A stretch of DNA of 64,000 nucleotides, taken from assembly GCA_039180875.1 (NCBI GenBank), contig JBCDCY010000001.1, forward strand, positions 806,001 through 870,000, read 5' to 3'. This stretch comes from JBCDCY01 sp039180875 (GTDB lineage Bacteria; Pseudomonadota; Alphaproteobacteria; Rhodobacterales; Rhodobacteraceae). Below the pieces are notes generated by a model. It searched no databases. It saw only the letters and a program-made list of their open reading frames with translations, and was not told the DNA's origin. Positions 62,825 to 64,000 of the stretch are shown here, piece after piece (position 1 is the stretch's first letter; the number at the start of each line of letters is the position of its first letter). Both the position numbers and the translations under genes were made by a program.

Positions 62825-64000
62825 TCAGAAGAACACCCGGCCCTTGATGCCGAAGCGCCGCGTGCGCCCGACATCGACCAGCGGCGGGCCGCCGAGGAAG
62901 CCGCCGAGGCTCACGGTGGTGGTGCCGGTGGCATAGATCTCGTTGAAGGCGTTCTCGACGAAGGCCGTCACCTCCATGTTCTCGCCGCGCAGGCCCAGGC
63001 GGAAGTTCACAATGTCGAAGCCGTCGAAGGTGGGGATGTCAGGGTCGATCACCGTCGTGAAGTCGCTCCGCAAGGTATACTCCGCCCGCACGAAGCCGTT
63101 CAGGTCGGCCAGCAACGGTTCGGGATGTTCGTAGTCGATGCGCAGGCTGAAGGTGTTGCGCGGGGCGTTCGGCAGCGTGTCGCCCGTCAGATCGCCGAAG
63201 GGCGAGGTCGTGAAGTCGGTGAAGCTGGCGAAGGTCAGACCCCAGCGGGCGTCGATCACCAGGCCGTCGATGGGCTGGGCGATCACCGTGAGCTCCGAGC
63301 CCACGCTGCGGGCCGAGGCGGCATTGGTGGTGAAGGTCGCCCCCGGCACCGGGCTGAGCGGATCGAGCGCGGCCACCTGGATGTCGTCGTAGTCGAGGAA
63401 GAAACCGCTGCCGTTCACGAACAGGCGGTTGTCGAAGAAGGCAGTGTTGAAGCCCGCCTCGAAGGAGCGCACGCTCTCCTCCTCGAACGTCGTCAGGCCG
63501 CCGCCCGCCAGGGTGAAGCCGCCCGGCCGGTAGCCGGTGCCGAAGCGGAAATAGGTGGCGAAATCCTCGGTCCAGGCATAGCGGATCGAGGCGGTGGGGG
63601 AGACGTCGGTGAACACCTCTTCCGCGAAGAACGGCGGCGAGGACGGCACCAGGATCGAGACCAGACCGCTGCTTTCCGTGGCCCCCGTCGCCTCCACGGC
63701 GTCGCGGTTGAAGCGGGCACCGGCAGTCAGCTCCAGGTCCGGGATCGGTTCCCAGCGCACATCGCCGTAGACGCTGACGTTGAAGACGTTGTTCTCGAAC
63801 GGGAAGGAGAGGGTGCCGATCGCATCGCCCGGCGTCGGCGGCAGCGTGTCGTCGCCGAAGCTGAGGAGCGAGGTGCCGGAGATCTCGTTGAAGCTGAAGC
63901 TCACTCCGCCGTTGACCGAGACCGCGCCAAGGCCGGCCGGCACGTCGAAGGCAGCACTCTCATAGCGGAATTCCTGAGAGATCGACGCCTCGGTGTCCGA
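62825..64000 (-). CDS. TonB-dependent receptor, C-terminal part
   Basis: The frame is open to the window edge, so the N-terminal plug and half of the barrel are outside; about 391 residues are seen. They show alternating beta-strand patterns of the outer-membrane barrel (ISQEFRYES, LELTAGARFNRDAVE, FATYFRFGTGYRPGGFTLAG, ESVRSFEAGFNTAFFDNRLFVNGSGFFLDYDDIQV) and a final strand ending in phenylalanine (GIKGRVFF), the usual assembly signal. Related receptors import siderophores, vitamin B12 or other large solutes. The substrate is unknown. Confidence 0.88.
   Translation of the reverse strand, partial: SDTEASISQEFRYESAAFDVPAGLGAVSVNGGVSFSFNEISGTSLLSFGDDTLPPTPGDAIGTLSFPFENNVFNVSVYGDVRWEPIPDLELTAGARFNRDAVEATGATESSGLVSILVPSSPPFFAEEVFTDVSPTASIRYAWTEDFATYFRFGTGYRPGGFTLAGGGLTTFEEESVRSFEAGFNTAFFDNRLFVNGSGFFLDYDDIQVAALDPLSPVPGATFTTNAASARSVGSELTVIAQPIDGLVIDARWGLTFASFTDFTTSPFGDLTGDTLPNAPRNTFSLRIDYEHPEPLLADLNGFVRAEYTLRSDFTTVIDPDIPTFDGFDIVNFRLGLRGENMEVTAFVENAFNEIYATGTTTVSLGGFLGGPPLVDVGRTRRFGIKGRVFF

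Overview
The window is chromosomal DNA from a high-GC alphaproteobacterium. The gene set fits the order Rhodobacterales: ruvCAB followed by ybgC, tolQRAB, pal, cpoB, tilS and ftsH in one direction; gcrA beside argD and argF; a DUF1127 small protein; a TAXI-type TRAP permease with a DUF3394-like tail; and a stem-loop after fhs carrying an ATATTT / CCGCCGGAGG motif that I remember from Rhodobacteraceae intergenic DNA. The taxonomic placement is inference. I found no tRNA, rRNA, CRISPR array, insertion sequence or prophage gene. The coding strand flips in large blocks and genes are packed tightly, often with overlapping starts and stops.

Region by region. 1-7 kb: the end of a MmcQ/YjbR-like gene, an MFS and a MATE transporter, a small membrane protein, msrA, a secreted hydrolase, prmA, a RidA-family gene and a DUF1127 gene with its own terminator. 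7.2-21.2 kb: Holliday junction resolution (ruvC, ruvA, ruvB), a membrane protein with a tandem-repeat beta-solenoid-like domain, an unknown protein, the complete Tol-Pal envelope system, tilS and ftsH. 21.2-25.2 kb: a MOSC protein and one-carbon metabolism (fhs, folD) with a small secreted protein between them. 25.2-32.3 kb: a small membrane protein, a membrane LytTR regulator, pdeM, rnr and topA. 32.4-35.9 kb: a membrane class III cyclase, a haloacid dehalogenase-like gene and a probable 8-oxoguanine deaminase. 35.9-40.5 kb: a tight minus-strand operon of a NicX-like ring-cleaving dioxygenase, an alpha/beta hydrolase, an acyl-CoA-dehydrogenase-fold flavoprotein and an adenylate-forming ligase. 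40.6-46.7 kb: a large MscS channel, argF, argD, an ABC-2 permease and gcrA.

47.0-62.0 kb is the most unusual part. A SnoaL-like gene and a four-gene minus-strand cassette (C45-family Ntn hydrolase, ATP-grasp ligase, 915-residue PLP amino acid decarboxylase, nitrilase-family amidase) are followed by a universal stress protein, a fused TRAP permease with its TAXI binding protein, and a HTH-cupin regulator of the PuuR type. The regulator diverges from two class III aminotransferases, the first GabT-like. A 7-bp-arm palindrome lies inside the GabT promoter. Taken together this looks like an amine or polyamine uptake and conversion locus whose full pathway I cannot match to a described system. The window ends with a lipoprotein and the C-terminal part of a TonB-dependent receptor running off the edge.

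Two dispersed palindromic elements (upstream of ruvB and between rnr and topA) and several convergent gene pairs that share stop codons are the main non-coding oddities.
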